The notes below the pieces were generated by a model. That model ran no database searches and was not told the origin of the DNA. It was given only the letters and a program-made list of their open reading frames with translations. Positions 45,532 through 56,410 of a stretch of DNA of 64,000 bases are shown piece by piece. Where the stretch lies: assembly GCA_036346375.1 (NCBI GenBank), contig CM070500.1, forward strand, positions 82,874,437-82,938,436. The letters are read 5' to 3'. The position numbers and the translations under genes were made by a program. Origin of the DNA: Guadua angustifolia (taxonomy: Eukaryota; Streptophyta; Magnoliopsida; Poales; Poaceae). Numbering within the stretch: position 1 is the stretch's first letter; every line of letters starts with the position of its first letter.

Positions 45532-48100
45532 ATGTCATCCTCTAATCCATCGCCTCAAGGACATGATGTGCCCTCAAAAGAAGAATCGACCCACTGCGCA
45601 AGAGGACCAAACAAAAGGCCAATGATCGATATACCATTACGTAGATCGATCCAAATGATGGGGCCCCTAGAAAGCCAAAAAAGGCGGCGAATGCATTTCG
45701 AGTATGTGGGATAGTAGCCCGAACGGGTTCCGATCACGCTTATCTTCCCGGAGGTTGGTGACTATTGAGGCTCGCAATGCCTTGCTAACGGAAATTCTTT
45801 CATCGCTCAACATTTCGTAAGAATCCGCCCCTAGTGCGACGGTAGATGCACCGCTAGCGCAGAAAGGCATGGAAGACCTTCAAGCATACGCCAGAGACTA
45901 CGCCAAGAAGGATCTGGTTCCATACTCAAGTATGGGTTCATTGATGAGGACACGTGGGGGCGTTTGTTGGGATGAAGACCACGCATTTAATTGCAAGGCC
46001 ACAAAGAAGCAAACAAGGCCTTGCAAGGAAGGAACACTCACCCCCACGACTCTGCACCGCCGGCTACGCTGGGAAGAGAGCGCAATGGGACAGGAGGACG
46101 AGGAGGGTATCGCGCCATTTCCATCGATCACAGATCAACGTGCGAGATCGGCTAAGAGCGAGAGCGAGGTCGATGCCACGCCCTCCGCAACTGCCTCTTT
46201 GTAAACCTCATGACGAGGAAGTCCGCCAACGCCGTAATATATAAATCGAACTACCAATTTTACGATTTAGTCCATGACTTCATAAGTGAAATAACTTGTC
46301 CGGATCTTGCAGGTAGCGTTGAGTACACAATCGGGCGATGGCTCTTTTTTCCTAGACAGAGAGAAAGATGCACTGTCCATAGCCTTGGGAAACAAGGAAC
46401 ACCCTGGTCGTACAAGAGGCAAAGGGGTTTTTGTTCCATGGAAAACTGGATTCCTGCATTTACTTCCACATATACCGAAGTAAGAAGAGAACTAAAGCCA
46501 AGCGCGAGTCAAATCTTATAAAGAATTTGGAGGACAAGTTGAGAGGAGAGTTGAGAGAAGAGTTGAGGGGAGAACTGAGAGAAGAATTTTATGAAAGGAT
46601 ACGAATCCTCGAGGAAAGGCTCACCAATCAAGAAAGAAATATCGCACAAGCCCTGTATATGTCCGCAAGTCAGCCCCACCGCCTGTGAAGAGCAGCCGGC
46701 ATCCGCTCCTCCAAGTGACATAGATGAACATAGCGAGACTTATCCTCAGATGTGACATTAAGGTGGCCACGCTGCAATCTCCAAGTGAGAATTAGCAATG
46801 GCACTGCTCTCCGACGGCCGCTTGGGGCATGGCGATCCTTCCCCAAAGGGGACCATGGTGCACTGTACCATCATAGCGCCGGTTTCACCAAGGTCAATGT
46901 GGACGGGTATTTGATAGTTTCAAAATTATCGATCTATAGAAGCCGCCAAACCATTTGAGATCGTGAAACTTGGGGATGCCATTGGCACATTCATCCAATG
47001 GCCTAGCAATGACATCTCCTCGCCGTCCCTTCGTCATGCAACAACCGCGACGATCCGATTCGCTTATTGTATCGCCGTCCGATCGGCCATACTAAATCAG
47101 CAATCAGAGAGCGACTCCACTTGATGTACATAACGTTGACCTCTTTTCCGCCCATTCCTCTCCCGTGAAGGGTTCATACAAAACAAAGAAAGGCAAGGGC
47201 AAACAGAAGAAAGAAAGGCAAGAACAAGTCGACTATCCATCTCGCCGAGTTGGCTAAACAATACAAGCAAGGAGAGCCGCATTAACGAAAGGCAACAGAA
47301 TTTCACTTAGTATATCTTGCCAACAATTGCAAAAGTGGTACACCCAAGAAGCTGGAAAGCCAGAGCGTGAACGCATAACAAGTATCGCCGTTATGTTCAA
47401 GTATGAACATCTATTCAACGACTCAATGGGGCTTCTTCACGGTCGATTTTCGGACTTGTTCCATCTCTACAACCTCGACGCCATCGACGCCGACTCATAA
47501 GATGTCGGATCTTGTAAGTGTGTGCTACACGACCTACATTCGTCTAATAGTGATAAATGTCCTCCAATATATATATAATTCGCTTTGTATATATAGATAC
47601 ATGCAACTTGAAGCGACACGAAGAAACTATCGATCGGTTTCTCGACCCACATATAGTCTCAAAGCAAACAATGGATGATGATATAAACATGGTCGAGGAA
47701 TACGCCACGATGCATTGCTAGCACAAAAGATAAAGAACTCATACTTATACCCCATAACCCAGGGTAAGTGCTACCACATGCTATACTTTGGTCTCAGATC
47801 TGCACACAACTCGCTTTCATTCATTGTCCATTGTGATATACCTGATAGGTTTCACTAGGTTCTAATTGTAATTGAACCACCACAAACCGGTTAAGTACCT
47901 TGATTCCAAGACGTATGAAACCACGACTTGGTACCTATCGCAAAATTACTCACCAGTAATCACGCTTCCTCCGCATATGGTCGTGTAAGTTGTTCCGTGT
48001 TTATATTGCTATTGGAATGGCTTAGGCTAACCTTTTGCAATCTTGTAGAGCGCTCAAACACGTGAAAGATTGGACTAAACTACAAAGATGATTTGAACTT
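45532..48100 (+). pseudogene. Second CACTA gene, broken (coiled coil, DUF8039-like, Ulp1-like end)
   Basis: A chain of short plus-strand frames. The start is MSSSNPSPQGHDVPSKEEST with GPNKRPMIDIPLRR. A charged coiled coil with repeated GELREELR units lies at about 46526-46640. A DUF8039-like piece reads GALYHHSAGFTKVNVDGY. A C-terminal part with MDDDINMVEEYAT, VIVIEPP and LDSKTYETTTWY looks like the Ulp1-type cysteine protease ends carried by some grass CACTA second proteins. Stops and frameshifts interrupt every segment. Domain names are from recognition of motifs and the Ulp1 call is tentative. Confidence 0.6.
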
Positions 48101-48659
48101 TCCCAGATCCGCTATACACAACAATTCTATTTCAAACCCCTAATAGTGACTCTAGAACTAACCGTAGGTTTTATTTGCGCATACCAAAGAAGGTCGTGAA
48201 ATAACCTATGTGGATTTTATGTTTGCCACAACATGCAAACCATCGCCGCTAAAAAAATAGCAAGATGGTTAAAACTGCGTTGAATCGTCGATTTGAGCAA
48301 CATTAGAGGAAAGTTTGTTTCTTCCCCGCCACTAAGTAATAATAAAACCGGCGCTGCTCCACGCAGCCTTATAACTTCGGAGTTGTACAATTGTCAAATG
48401 GTATTCATTAATTCGAAAATATGTCCAAAACTTCGGTTATTCTTGTTTGTACGATTCATTGTATTGTCACATGATATTATCCTTAATACATATTTGCTCA
48501 TCTTGAATGCAACAACTTAACAATGTCTTGCTTGTTGGACCTAGATGTTTTCTCATTTCAATAGAACCTCTATTATTTATGGTTTGTTGTCCAAATTTCC
48601 ATCTACTTAGGTATTCTGCATCAATATTTATTTACTGCTTGACAGATGTACTGTAGATG

Positions 48660-49560
48660 TTGTAGATTTTAGCTAATTAAAGATTGAACAATGTGATTGC
48701 AGAGCTAAATGTCTTCCATGCCCTAAGACTTTGAACACTGACTTGAATGAAGAAGAGGAGCCGATAACGATGCTGAAGACAAAACCAAGGGAACACCCTT
48801 GCTCTGCCGCCTTCTTCCGCTGCACTAACGTCTGATATTTCCTTCTCGCCTTCTTCTTCATTGATCTCGAGATCAAGACTGATCCATAGGTCACCGTCCG
48901 CATCGACCTATCTGCAGGTAAGCACTCATCATGAAGAAGGAGACAGACATGAAGAAGAAGACAGAACCAAGGGAACACCTTGGTTGCTGCCTTCTTCCGC
49001 TGCACTACCGGCTCCATCGGCTTCCTCCTCGCCTCTCTTTCTTTCATTCAAGTCGGTGTTCCAAAGTCCTTCCTACATGGAAGACCCGACTTGCAATCAC
49101 ATTTGTTCAATCTTTAATTACCCTACCTAGAGTAATCTATCAAGTACATCTACAAATTTTTTCAAAGTACCATGTTCTCCCACCGCGGCACGACGGTGAC
49201 GCCAAAGAAGAGTATGCCGCTCCTACATTTCGATCGTGGCACGACGGTGACTCAAGCAAGGCCACTTCAGATGGCATGAAGCAAATCACACACCCAAAGG
49301 TGTCGTTCGATCAAGCACTCTATGGTTGCCGCCACCTCGCCATGTCAAGGTATGGGTCTTGGGTTGATTTATTAGTCGAGTTCCATCAACATTATCATAA
49401 GAAGGAGAAAAGCGCTACAAATATTTATATTTTAAGTCTATCCCGACGGACAAACTCTGCCACAATGCATATAGGAAGTGCGATATTCAATTACCACATC
49501 TATAATCGGTTGTGCCTTGTAAATATCAAGTAGAAATATTGATGGAAATTTCAACAACAA
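48660..49560. repeat. Locally duplicated sequence near the CACTA right end
   Basis: A segment with ACAAAACCAAGGGAACACC and CTGCCGCCTTCTTCCGCTGCACTA at 48778-48828 recurs at 48960-49005 with a few changes. A GGCACGACGGTGAC motif also occurs twice (49186, 49234). The open frames here have no recognised family. Confidence 0.6.
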
Positions 49561-49589
49561 AGATAAATAATGGAGGTTCTCACGGGGTG

Positions 49590-49925
49590 GGGGAAAACGG
49601 ACATCACAAACGGTTCTTATTTGTAATCGCTCGTGATAACTTTACATCACGCACGGTTATGATTTGAAACCGCTCGTGATATGTTAATATCACGACGGTT
49701 ATGATTTAAAACCGCTCGTGATATTTAGCTATCACAGACGGTTTTAATAAAACCGCTCGTGATACTAACATATCACAGCGGTTTCAAATCATAACCGCTC
49801 GTGATGATAATTTTCTCGACGGGTGGAAAACGATCTCGATGATCTCCTTCATCACAGCACCTATTATTACTCGACGGTTCACAAAACCGCCTCTCGGCGA
49901 CGCTACTTAACCGTCTGTGATGATG
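49590..49925. repeat. CACTA right subterminal repeats
   Basis: Alternating AACCGCTCGTGATA and ATCACGACGGTTATGATTT motifs, about ten copies, ending just before the terminal repeat at 49930. Confidence 0.88.
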
Positions 49926-50051
49926 ATTTCTGTAGTAGTGATTAAGCCCCGTATAGGACGGGGACGGAAAAAATTTTCTTATCGGGGATCGGCCGGGTAT
50001 GGGAGGGTGCTCCCCGCGGGGATTTTCGCCGTTGCCATCCCTAGGCTAGGG

Positions 50052-52222
50052 GCTACCAAAGGGCTAGGCGAGCATCGAGGGAAAACTAGCGAACTCGGGG
50101 CGGCAGGGAGGTGCCTACGGTGGGTTGGAAAGCAGACGGCCTAGGGTGAGCCAGAAGAGGAGGCGGAGTCGGAGGAGGTGAGGTGGCCGGGTGGTCAGCA
50201 GCAGGGCTGGATGGCTAGCGGGGAGAGGGGTCGGGTGGTGTGGAACCAAGAGAGGAGAGAGATGGGAGTTGAGTAGAAGAGAAGGAGGTGAATGAGGTGA
50301 GGATAAGATCTAACCGAGCCGAAAAAAATTAAAAATTTAAAAAGGGAGAAAAACTCTATCTAAATCAATCCATCATTCAAATTAAATACACTCAATTAAA
50401 ATTTCAATAAATTAATCATGCTAAGCTATCAAGTATTTAAATAAAAGACCTCAAACTAAGAATAATAAAAAAATTAAAAAGGGCATTAAACGTATATCAA
50501 ATAGCATAATTTTAAGGAAGGGTTGGATGCCATAAAACATGAAAAAATTCTAATTGCCACCTAAAATATAATATTTTATAATTTCATAAAATAAATCCAA
50601 TCTGGCTGATGATCTTCGATAGCAACCATGCGAGGATGAATATTTTCACCAAAATTTAGGCAAGCAATCGCTTGATCATATTTCAATAATTCTAATAAAA
50701 AATATTTAATTATATGTGGTATCACCCATGCATTGGAAAATCTTTTTTAAGAAAACTATAAATCGGATGTTGTTGGAAATATTGTTTGATGGTGACTACT
50801 GAGGTAGTGATTGGTTATTGATGTGTTGAACGAGTGGAGCCGATGACGTGTATATATATGAGATGGGCAGAGGATATCATAAAGATGAGCATTAATTGCC
50901 AGTGGGGCCCTCTATCTATGTTGACATAAGGGTAAACCACTACATTTGGGCATTGAGCCATATTTTTTGTATCAACCATAGTTTGTGGAAACAATCAGAA
51001 AAGGCTATCCTATGAGGATATTATAATATTTACGTTGGGTATGAGCAGATAACTTATAAGAGTGAGAAGCTAGGGATGCCGGTAGTCCCAATGAGGGATA
51101 CTGTTTTGGAATTCAGCCGTATTTAAACACCATGAGTTGTGTATTGCTGTTGTAGTCGAAGTACAACTAGTATGCTTTGAGTGGATGACTCATCAGCTGT
51201 TAGGGTTGGAGATCTAATATCTGAGTAGTGATAAGCATTCTAGGTTCTCAATTGTGTTTAGGTTCGCTATGGGTAAAGTGGTACAAACGTGTGCAAGGTC
51301 AAACCATAAATTCATGATGTCTCTTAGATTGTAGGCTACGGAAGCTAAGTCTACCTCATATATGAGTGCTAGGAGCAATTTTGATAATTAAAATTGGAAA
51401 CTCGCATTTTCCTAATAAAATCCTATTTTCTTAAGAAAAGGTTTTGAGGGAATATGTACATGAGATTCATGCTGGAAAAATTCATATAATTATCTTGTTA
51501 TTAATGCTTTGCTGAGTACTTTTATATCATCCTTGCTAAACTCCATCTTTGCTTAGAAGTTGAGCATTATGTATTCTCCCGCGAGGCGTGGGTTGAGGAT
51601 CACCAACAGAGTCAGGGTGACGATGCGGTGGAGGACGACTGGGAGGATTTTTTTTGACTAAAAACAGTAGGAGAGGCTCCTATTATTGTAGGTATATATT
51701 GATAATAATAAAAATATAAACATACAAGCCATCCCAAACGAGTTAGGATGGTAAGACAAACAAGAAATAAGAGAAGAAAAGAAAAGGAGGACACTACTTT
51801 ACAAATGATAAGCAATAGTTATAACACAAGATCACTTGGTAAATGCCGTCAAGTTATGGTGATGGATGAAGAATGCTCCATCAAATACCAGGACGATTTG
51901 GTGGAGTAGTGCACCGTACGACAGTGACCGTCGATGCCTTGGATATACTAGTGCTTATGTATATTATCTTTTGTTGCATTAAGTGTTATGTATGAGCTTG
52001 TAACTCTGGACTTGTAGTCATGCATGGCAATAGATTGTAATAAGTTTCTATTTCAGTTTCTAATTATTGTTCTGTTGCAACACTTTGAATACTGTATATT
52101 AACTAATAAAGTATCAAGTGTGCCCGATATTTTGTTAGCTAATATACTGAGATCAATATAATTACCTCAGAGTAATGGTGTTTTACTATCGTTACCCTGG
52201 ATTAATTATACGGGTCGCCACA
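50052..52222 (+). repeat. Right portion of the Tekay-like 5' LTR
   Basis: Continues the LTR interrupted at 32653; no coding content. Around 51640-51830 there is a patch (AGTAGGAGAGGCTCCTATT and an A-rich run) that may be a separate small retroelement insertion. The end is GGGTCGCCACA, imperfectly inverted to the LTR start. Confidence 0.6.
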
Positions 52223-52240
52223 GGTGATATCAGAGTATTG
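52223..52240 (+). promoter_or_regulatory. Degenerate primer binding site of the Tekay-like element
   Basis: GGTGATATCAGAGTATTGG starts directly after the LTR end and differs by only a few bases from TGGTATCAGAGC, the complement of the initiator methionine tRNA 3' end used by many plant LTR elements. Confidence 0.65.
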
Positions 52241-52429
52241 GTTACGAGAACCACGTAAATAAATAACTAGGGACTGGCAGGAAACCTAAGGGAAAAGAAT
52301 TCAATGGCTATATTTCACTATATATATTGTAACTCTCATCTTATCAAATAATAGTATTAGATCTAACTTTAATGTTTTGCTGATTATAATTAGACCACCA
52401 ATACTAATTATAACTCTTTTTTCAAGATG

Positions 52430-53230
52430 ATGCGCTATAGGATCCCAGTAGCTCACATTCAGGGGCAGCATGTGATGCTTCTTTGGCAGTTACTACAGGA
52501 CTCGAGGAGGATATTTAGAGTATTTTCATGAGATATACGAGGATGGGTCTACCCCTAGGGTAGGGTTAGCTGTTTCTAGGATCAGGTTGTAGCCAGCTTA
52601 TTACATGGAGCACTTTACACTTTTGCACACTTATGATTACTTGTTACCCATCCAGGATGTCACTAGAAAGGTGATTATGTCTCTTAGAACTCACTTTAGG
52701 AGGCACCTGAGGGACTCTTCCTCTGGACACCTACCTATTGTAGGAGCTTCTAGTTAGCCATCACCTATCCGTCCTAGTATCTCCGATGTTAGTGACACTT
52801 CTGAAGCTTCAGGGCCTTAATGAGGCCTTAGACAGAGCAGAGTATCAGTCTCTCTATTTGCGACAGCAGCTAGCTTAGTGCTATCGAAACGAAGAGAAAC
52901 CTCTTGTAGACTACCCTCCAATATTTTGTATCTATGAGTTCAGACACTCCCACTATACCTCCTATCACTATTCCCACACCCCCTATAGCACCACCACCGG
53001 TTCCGCGGCAACCACCTACAGCTTTAGTTCCCACCACCAACTGTTATATTTTTGTTCCTAAGCCTAGACCCTCCTATCCTTCACAGGTCCCGACAGTGCC
53101 CACTGCTAGCTATCCTTTGCCACCTCATAGGCGAGCGTCATTCCGTACTGCTCACATGCATGTTCACCCTGGTCCTAGTGTTGAGGCTTCTTACATGTCT
53201 GCTTTGCTAGGACTCTTAGACCAGGACTGA
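52430..53230 (+). pseudogene. Broken proline-rich frame in the retroelement leader
   Basis: Conceptual pieces read YRIPVAHIQGQHVMLLWQLL, then a long proline-rich tract (PTIPPITIPTPPIAPPPVPR) at about 52934-53015, and MHVHPGPSVEASYMSALLGL ending at 53230. Several stops interrupt it. It looks like a former protein of about 250 residues between the primer binding site and gag. I do not know its function; it may be an extra leader gene of the element or captured host sequence. Confidence 0.45.
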
Positions 53231-54249
53231 TCAAGGGTAGCCAGGGCGTTGAGAAGGATCCTCAGGAGGCACTAGAGGATTAGAGGGTTGGGGGACGGGT
53301 ATTTTAGTTTTCTTGCTATATGAGGACGTGTAATGACTTTGTTGTATAAATGCTCTCTTTATGTAAATTAACTATTCACAATTGCAACTCTAACATTGCA
53401 TATCATCGTGTTTAATATTTTTGATTATAGGATGATAGGTCTGATAGATGCACTTAAATAATGAATCATGTTATTGTTTGCTCTAGAGACTAGATGTACA
53501 GTAAATAGAATTAGGGCTTAAGATTAGGAAATGCTTCCGGATGCATGGTCCGTGGCGTGCTTGGACGTGTGGATCTAAGTGTGGCTCGAGCATGTAGCTT
53601 GAGGGGTTCTAGGTGCTTGGACACCTAAATTTCTTTATCATTCTTCTTACTTTATTTTTTTTATCATTGTCTTAATGTCTGTTTCGTAGATTTAAGCGTG
53701 GCTTGAGCCTCGAGGGGTTTTGAGTGCCTGTACACCTAACTTCTTTTCATTGTTCTTATTTCTTATTTTGTGATTGTCTTATGATAATTAGATAGGTAGT
53801 ATTATATCTTTTTGTAAAATGGAACTGGCGAAAGAGAGTGAAGCGATCTATTCTTTCTCCTTATTTTACAAATAAAAATCCTCTTAGAACTATAATCTCT
53901 CCAGAGAACAAAAATACTTCTTATCGCACAAACAAAGTGCAGATAATAATAATCGTCCAACATAATCTCGAATAAGATTAATCCCATCAAATTAAAAAGG
54001 ACTTATCCAATGAATCTATAATAAGTGAAACCAATTGGCATCTAAAAGATGCATATGATCTCTTTTGCAAGATTAGAGAACAAAACTTGATCCTTAGGCT
54101 AAGGTCTAACCCATCCATAGCCAATGAATCACCAACCACATCTATCCAGGATCTCAACCACCCAACTATTCCTGAGCAGAGACAACCATACCACCAGGAA
54201 GGAATACTAGTACAACTTGGACTCCCGAGAATCAGGATCCACTAGAAAG
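53231..54249. other. Retroelement leader, non-coding
   Basis: No gene seen. A motif with GTGGCTCGAG..GAGGGGTTCTAGGTGC is repeated at 53580 and 53698 (about 120 bp apart), showing a local duplication. Confidence 0.4.
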
Positions 54250-54950
54250 AGTTGTTATGCACTTAGAAAATTCAAGGAAAGAGGCTCAAGAGAGTAAAAA
54301 TCAATTTATGGAAGCACTACTAACTAACATAATTCCAGGAGTTCAACAACACACCAATAATAAAGTCACCTTAGGGGAATTTCTCCAAATTCGCCCACCA
54401 ACATTTGCTAAAGCCACTGAACCACTCGAAGTTAATGATTGGCTTCAAGAAGTAGAAAAGAAGTTAAACACCGTGCATTGTGCCAACGAGTAGAAGGTAT
54501 AATACACGCCGTACCAACTAACTGGTCCAGCCACAACCTGATGGGTAAACTACTATGACACATGTGCAGGAGAACCATCCATTTCTTAGGTAGAGTTCAC
54601 CTCACAGTTCATATCACTCATATCCCTATAGGTGAGATGGATATTAAGAAATGAAAATTTTGGGATTTAACACAGGGGAATAAGAAGATAACTGAGTATC
54701 TTCACAAATGTACAAGTTATCTCATTATGCCCCTGAGGAGGTGGACATGGATGCTAAGAAGATATACTGATTTAAGAAAGAGATGAACCCTTACATCAGA
54801 ATGCTCCTATCCACTCGACAAATCATTGAATTTCAGGACTTTTCAAACTGTGCCATCATTTTAGAAGTTGAACAAACTCAGTTGAATGACGTGAATGACA
54901 GGGATAGACAATCATATTTTGGGTGTGTTGTTTCTACCGCCATAGCAGGG
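54250..54950 (+). pseudogene. gag remnant of the Tekay-like element
   Basis: The frame at 54257 contains LGEFLQIRPPTFAKATEPLE followed by VNDWLQEVEKKLNTVHC, a strong match to gypsy gag N-terminal regions. It ends at a stop at 54491 and continues in other frames with YQLTGPA and EVDMDAKKIY-like pieces and RQIIEFQDFSNCAIILE. It is broken and lacks the zinc knuckle and everything downstream. Confidence 0.8.
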
Positions 54951-55389
54951 GTTTAACATCATCGGACTGGTGCAAAGTTAGGTCTATGTAATGTAACAGT
55001 TATGTTATGACTCTCTACGGCATTCTAAAGGAAATGTGCTAATAGCTTGTAAAAAGAATCGATCGTGTCTTATGAGTAAAGCTGTACACCCCTGCAGAGT
55101 ATAAATCTTTTCGAAAAGCCATGCTTACAATCATAGGAGACTTGGTGAACTGACACTAGTTAGAAGTTTTGATATTTTCAAAATAGAATGATTTTGAAAT
55201 ATTTGTTGGAAAGTGTTTACTTTAGATTTTATGCTAGGGATTGGCAATGAGATGATGCGATACTCACAATTTTAGAGGACTGTGTGAGTTGTTATTTTAT
55301 ACTTACATACCTGTTATTTTCATATCAGTCCTACTTGCTTTTTACAAATTCTGTTTTCATATCAGACCTTCTTTTGAAACAAGGAAGGT
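54951..55389. other. No recognised feature
   Basis: AT-rich sequence between the gag remnant and the next repeat. It may belong to the decayed retroelement. Confidence 0.35.
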
Positions 55390-56410
55390 CATCACATAAC
55401 AATATTTTGGTAAATTTTGCCGAGATTTCGGTTTTTTGGACTAGTTTTGATGTTTTTTAGATCGGATTTCGCACCAATTTTTTATGGAGAATTGTAATGC
55501 CTTCTATGAGGAATACATATGAAAAGTTTGAAAAAAAATACATATACAAATTATGTAAACCTAATCCCTTATGCAAAATGTCACAGTATGGTGATTCAAT
55601 TCAGATGTCCCATCACATATGGAGCTAACAAGTCAATCTAAACTCCTTAACCATGATCAATATAAAAAAATATCATCAAAACCAATATCCATGCTCGCTT
55701 TATATATTTGAATTTGCAGTGATCACCTCTGATACGTCGATGAAATAGTACTAACTTATCTTTCAGTAACTCCATCAAGCCTCTAGCCTAAGGTACCTTA
55801 TTCCAGAGTAGCTCTAATGTTCAAGAAGACCAAATTCTAGCCTAATTAAGGCAGCCTAAACCTGCTGATCGATGATCACCAGGTCAACTAAAGTGTACCC
55901 AATTTAACATGTAAGCACCAATCTAATGTGCCAGACATCAATAACTGAGGTGATCACTGACCACCTTGCTAAAACCCTAAAATTGTATTTCGGCCTAAAC
56001 TCTAAACTCTAACTTGGATTTTAGCCTTAAATGATGTATTTCGGCACAAACCCTAAACCCTGACTTGTATTTCGGCCCAAACCCTAAACCCCAAATTATA
56101 TTTCAACCTAAACCCTAACTTGCACAAGGGAATTTTATGTGAAAATACTTAGTATTTTTATTTAAACAGATAGAAAATATAGATAAATACTTGCATGATT
56201 TTTTCACATTTTCCCCATTTTTTCTAGCCTTGGGAGACCATTTTGCCAAAATTTTGGCAATTTTAGCCAAAATTTTAGTTTAGGTTCCTCAAAAATACCG
56301 GATTTGAAATTTGGTTTTTGAATTTGATCTGAAATTCTGAAATCTTGCCAAAATTCCAGATTTCGGTCACCCTGAGATGTGATCCAAAAACGAAATTTGA
56401 AACCTTGCGT
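55390..56410. repeat. GAAATTTCGG-type repeat with telomere-like core
   Basis: The left part has GCCGAGATTTCGG, and the right end runs CCAGATTTCGGTCACC to ACGAAATTTGAAACCTTG, matching the ends of the repeats at 27570 and 60245. The middle (55973-56127) has degenerate CCCTAAA motifs separated by TATTTCGGCC-like spacers. Confidence 0.6.
55973..56127. repeat. Degenerate telomere-like CCCTAAA array
   Basis: Five spaced groups (AAAACCCTAAA, TAAACTCTAAACTCTAA, AAACCCTAAACCCTGA, AAACCCTAAACCCC, TAAACCCTAAC) alternate with TGTATTTCGGC-type spacers about 45-60 bp apart. They resemble the plant telomere repeat but are not a continuous array. Confidence 0.7.

Larger units (their letters stand above)
39256..49940 (+). 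mobile_element. CACTA (En/Spm) transposon with intact ends
   Basis: The ends are CACTACTACA at 39256 and TGTAGTAGTG at 49940. Both are flanked by the 3-bp duplication ATT (39253-39255, 49941-49943), as expected for CACTA elements. The 10,685-bp element has subterminal repeats of AACCGCTCGTGAT type near both ends, a broken TNP2-type transposase and a broken second gene. Its genes are dead, but the ends could still be mobile with transposase supplied by another copy. Confidence 0.95.
32654..50043. mobile_element. hAT element split by gypsy and CACTA insertions
   Basis: The left end TAGGGATGGCAA (32654) and right end TTGCCATCCCTA (to 50043) are perfect 12-bp inverted repeats. The perfect 8-bp duplication GGCTAGGG flanks them at 32646-32653 and 50044-50051. 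The outer 100-160 bp at each end are the GGGGATGGGG-type sequence seen in the 518-bp element at 14737, so the original element was probably small. Its interior now holds a gypsy element (about 32815-38990) and a CACTA element (39256-49940). Confidence 0.9.
31181..54950 (+). mobile_element. Ty3-gypsy retrotransposon (Tekay-like), 5' part, with nested insertions
   Basis: The 5' LTR starts TGAAACAACCC at 31181 and ends GGGTCGCCACA at 52222, interrupted by 17.4 kb of nested elements (32654-50051). Net LTR length is about 3.6 kb, in the range of long-LTR gypsy elements such as Tekay/Del. A primer binding site follows at once, then a decayed leader frame and gag. No pol genes or 3' LTR are seen, so the right part is lost. 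The right limit is approximate. Insertion was into the third copy of the membrane protein gene. Confidence 0.75.

Noticed and set aside
39285..49925. Regularly spaced repeats considered as a CRISPR-like array
   Set aside because: The motifs are short, in both orientations, variably spaced and tied to CACTA ends in a plant nuclear genome.
55973..56127. True interstitial telomere from chromosome fusion
   Set aside because: Motifs are degenerate, short and separated by regular non-telomeric spacers inside a dispersed repeat.
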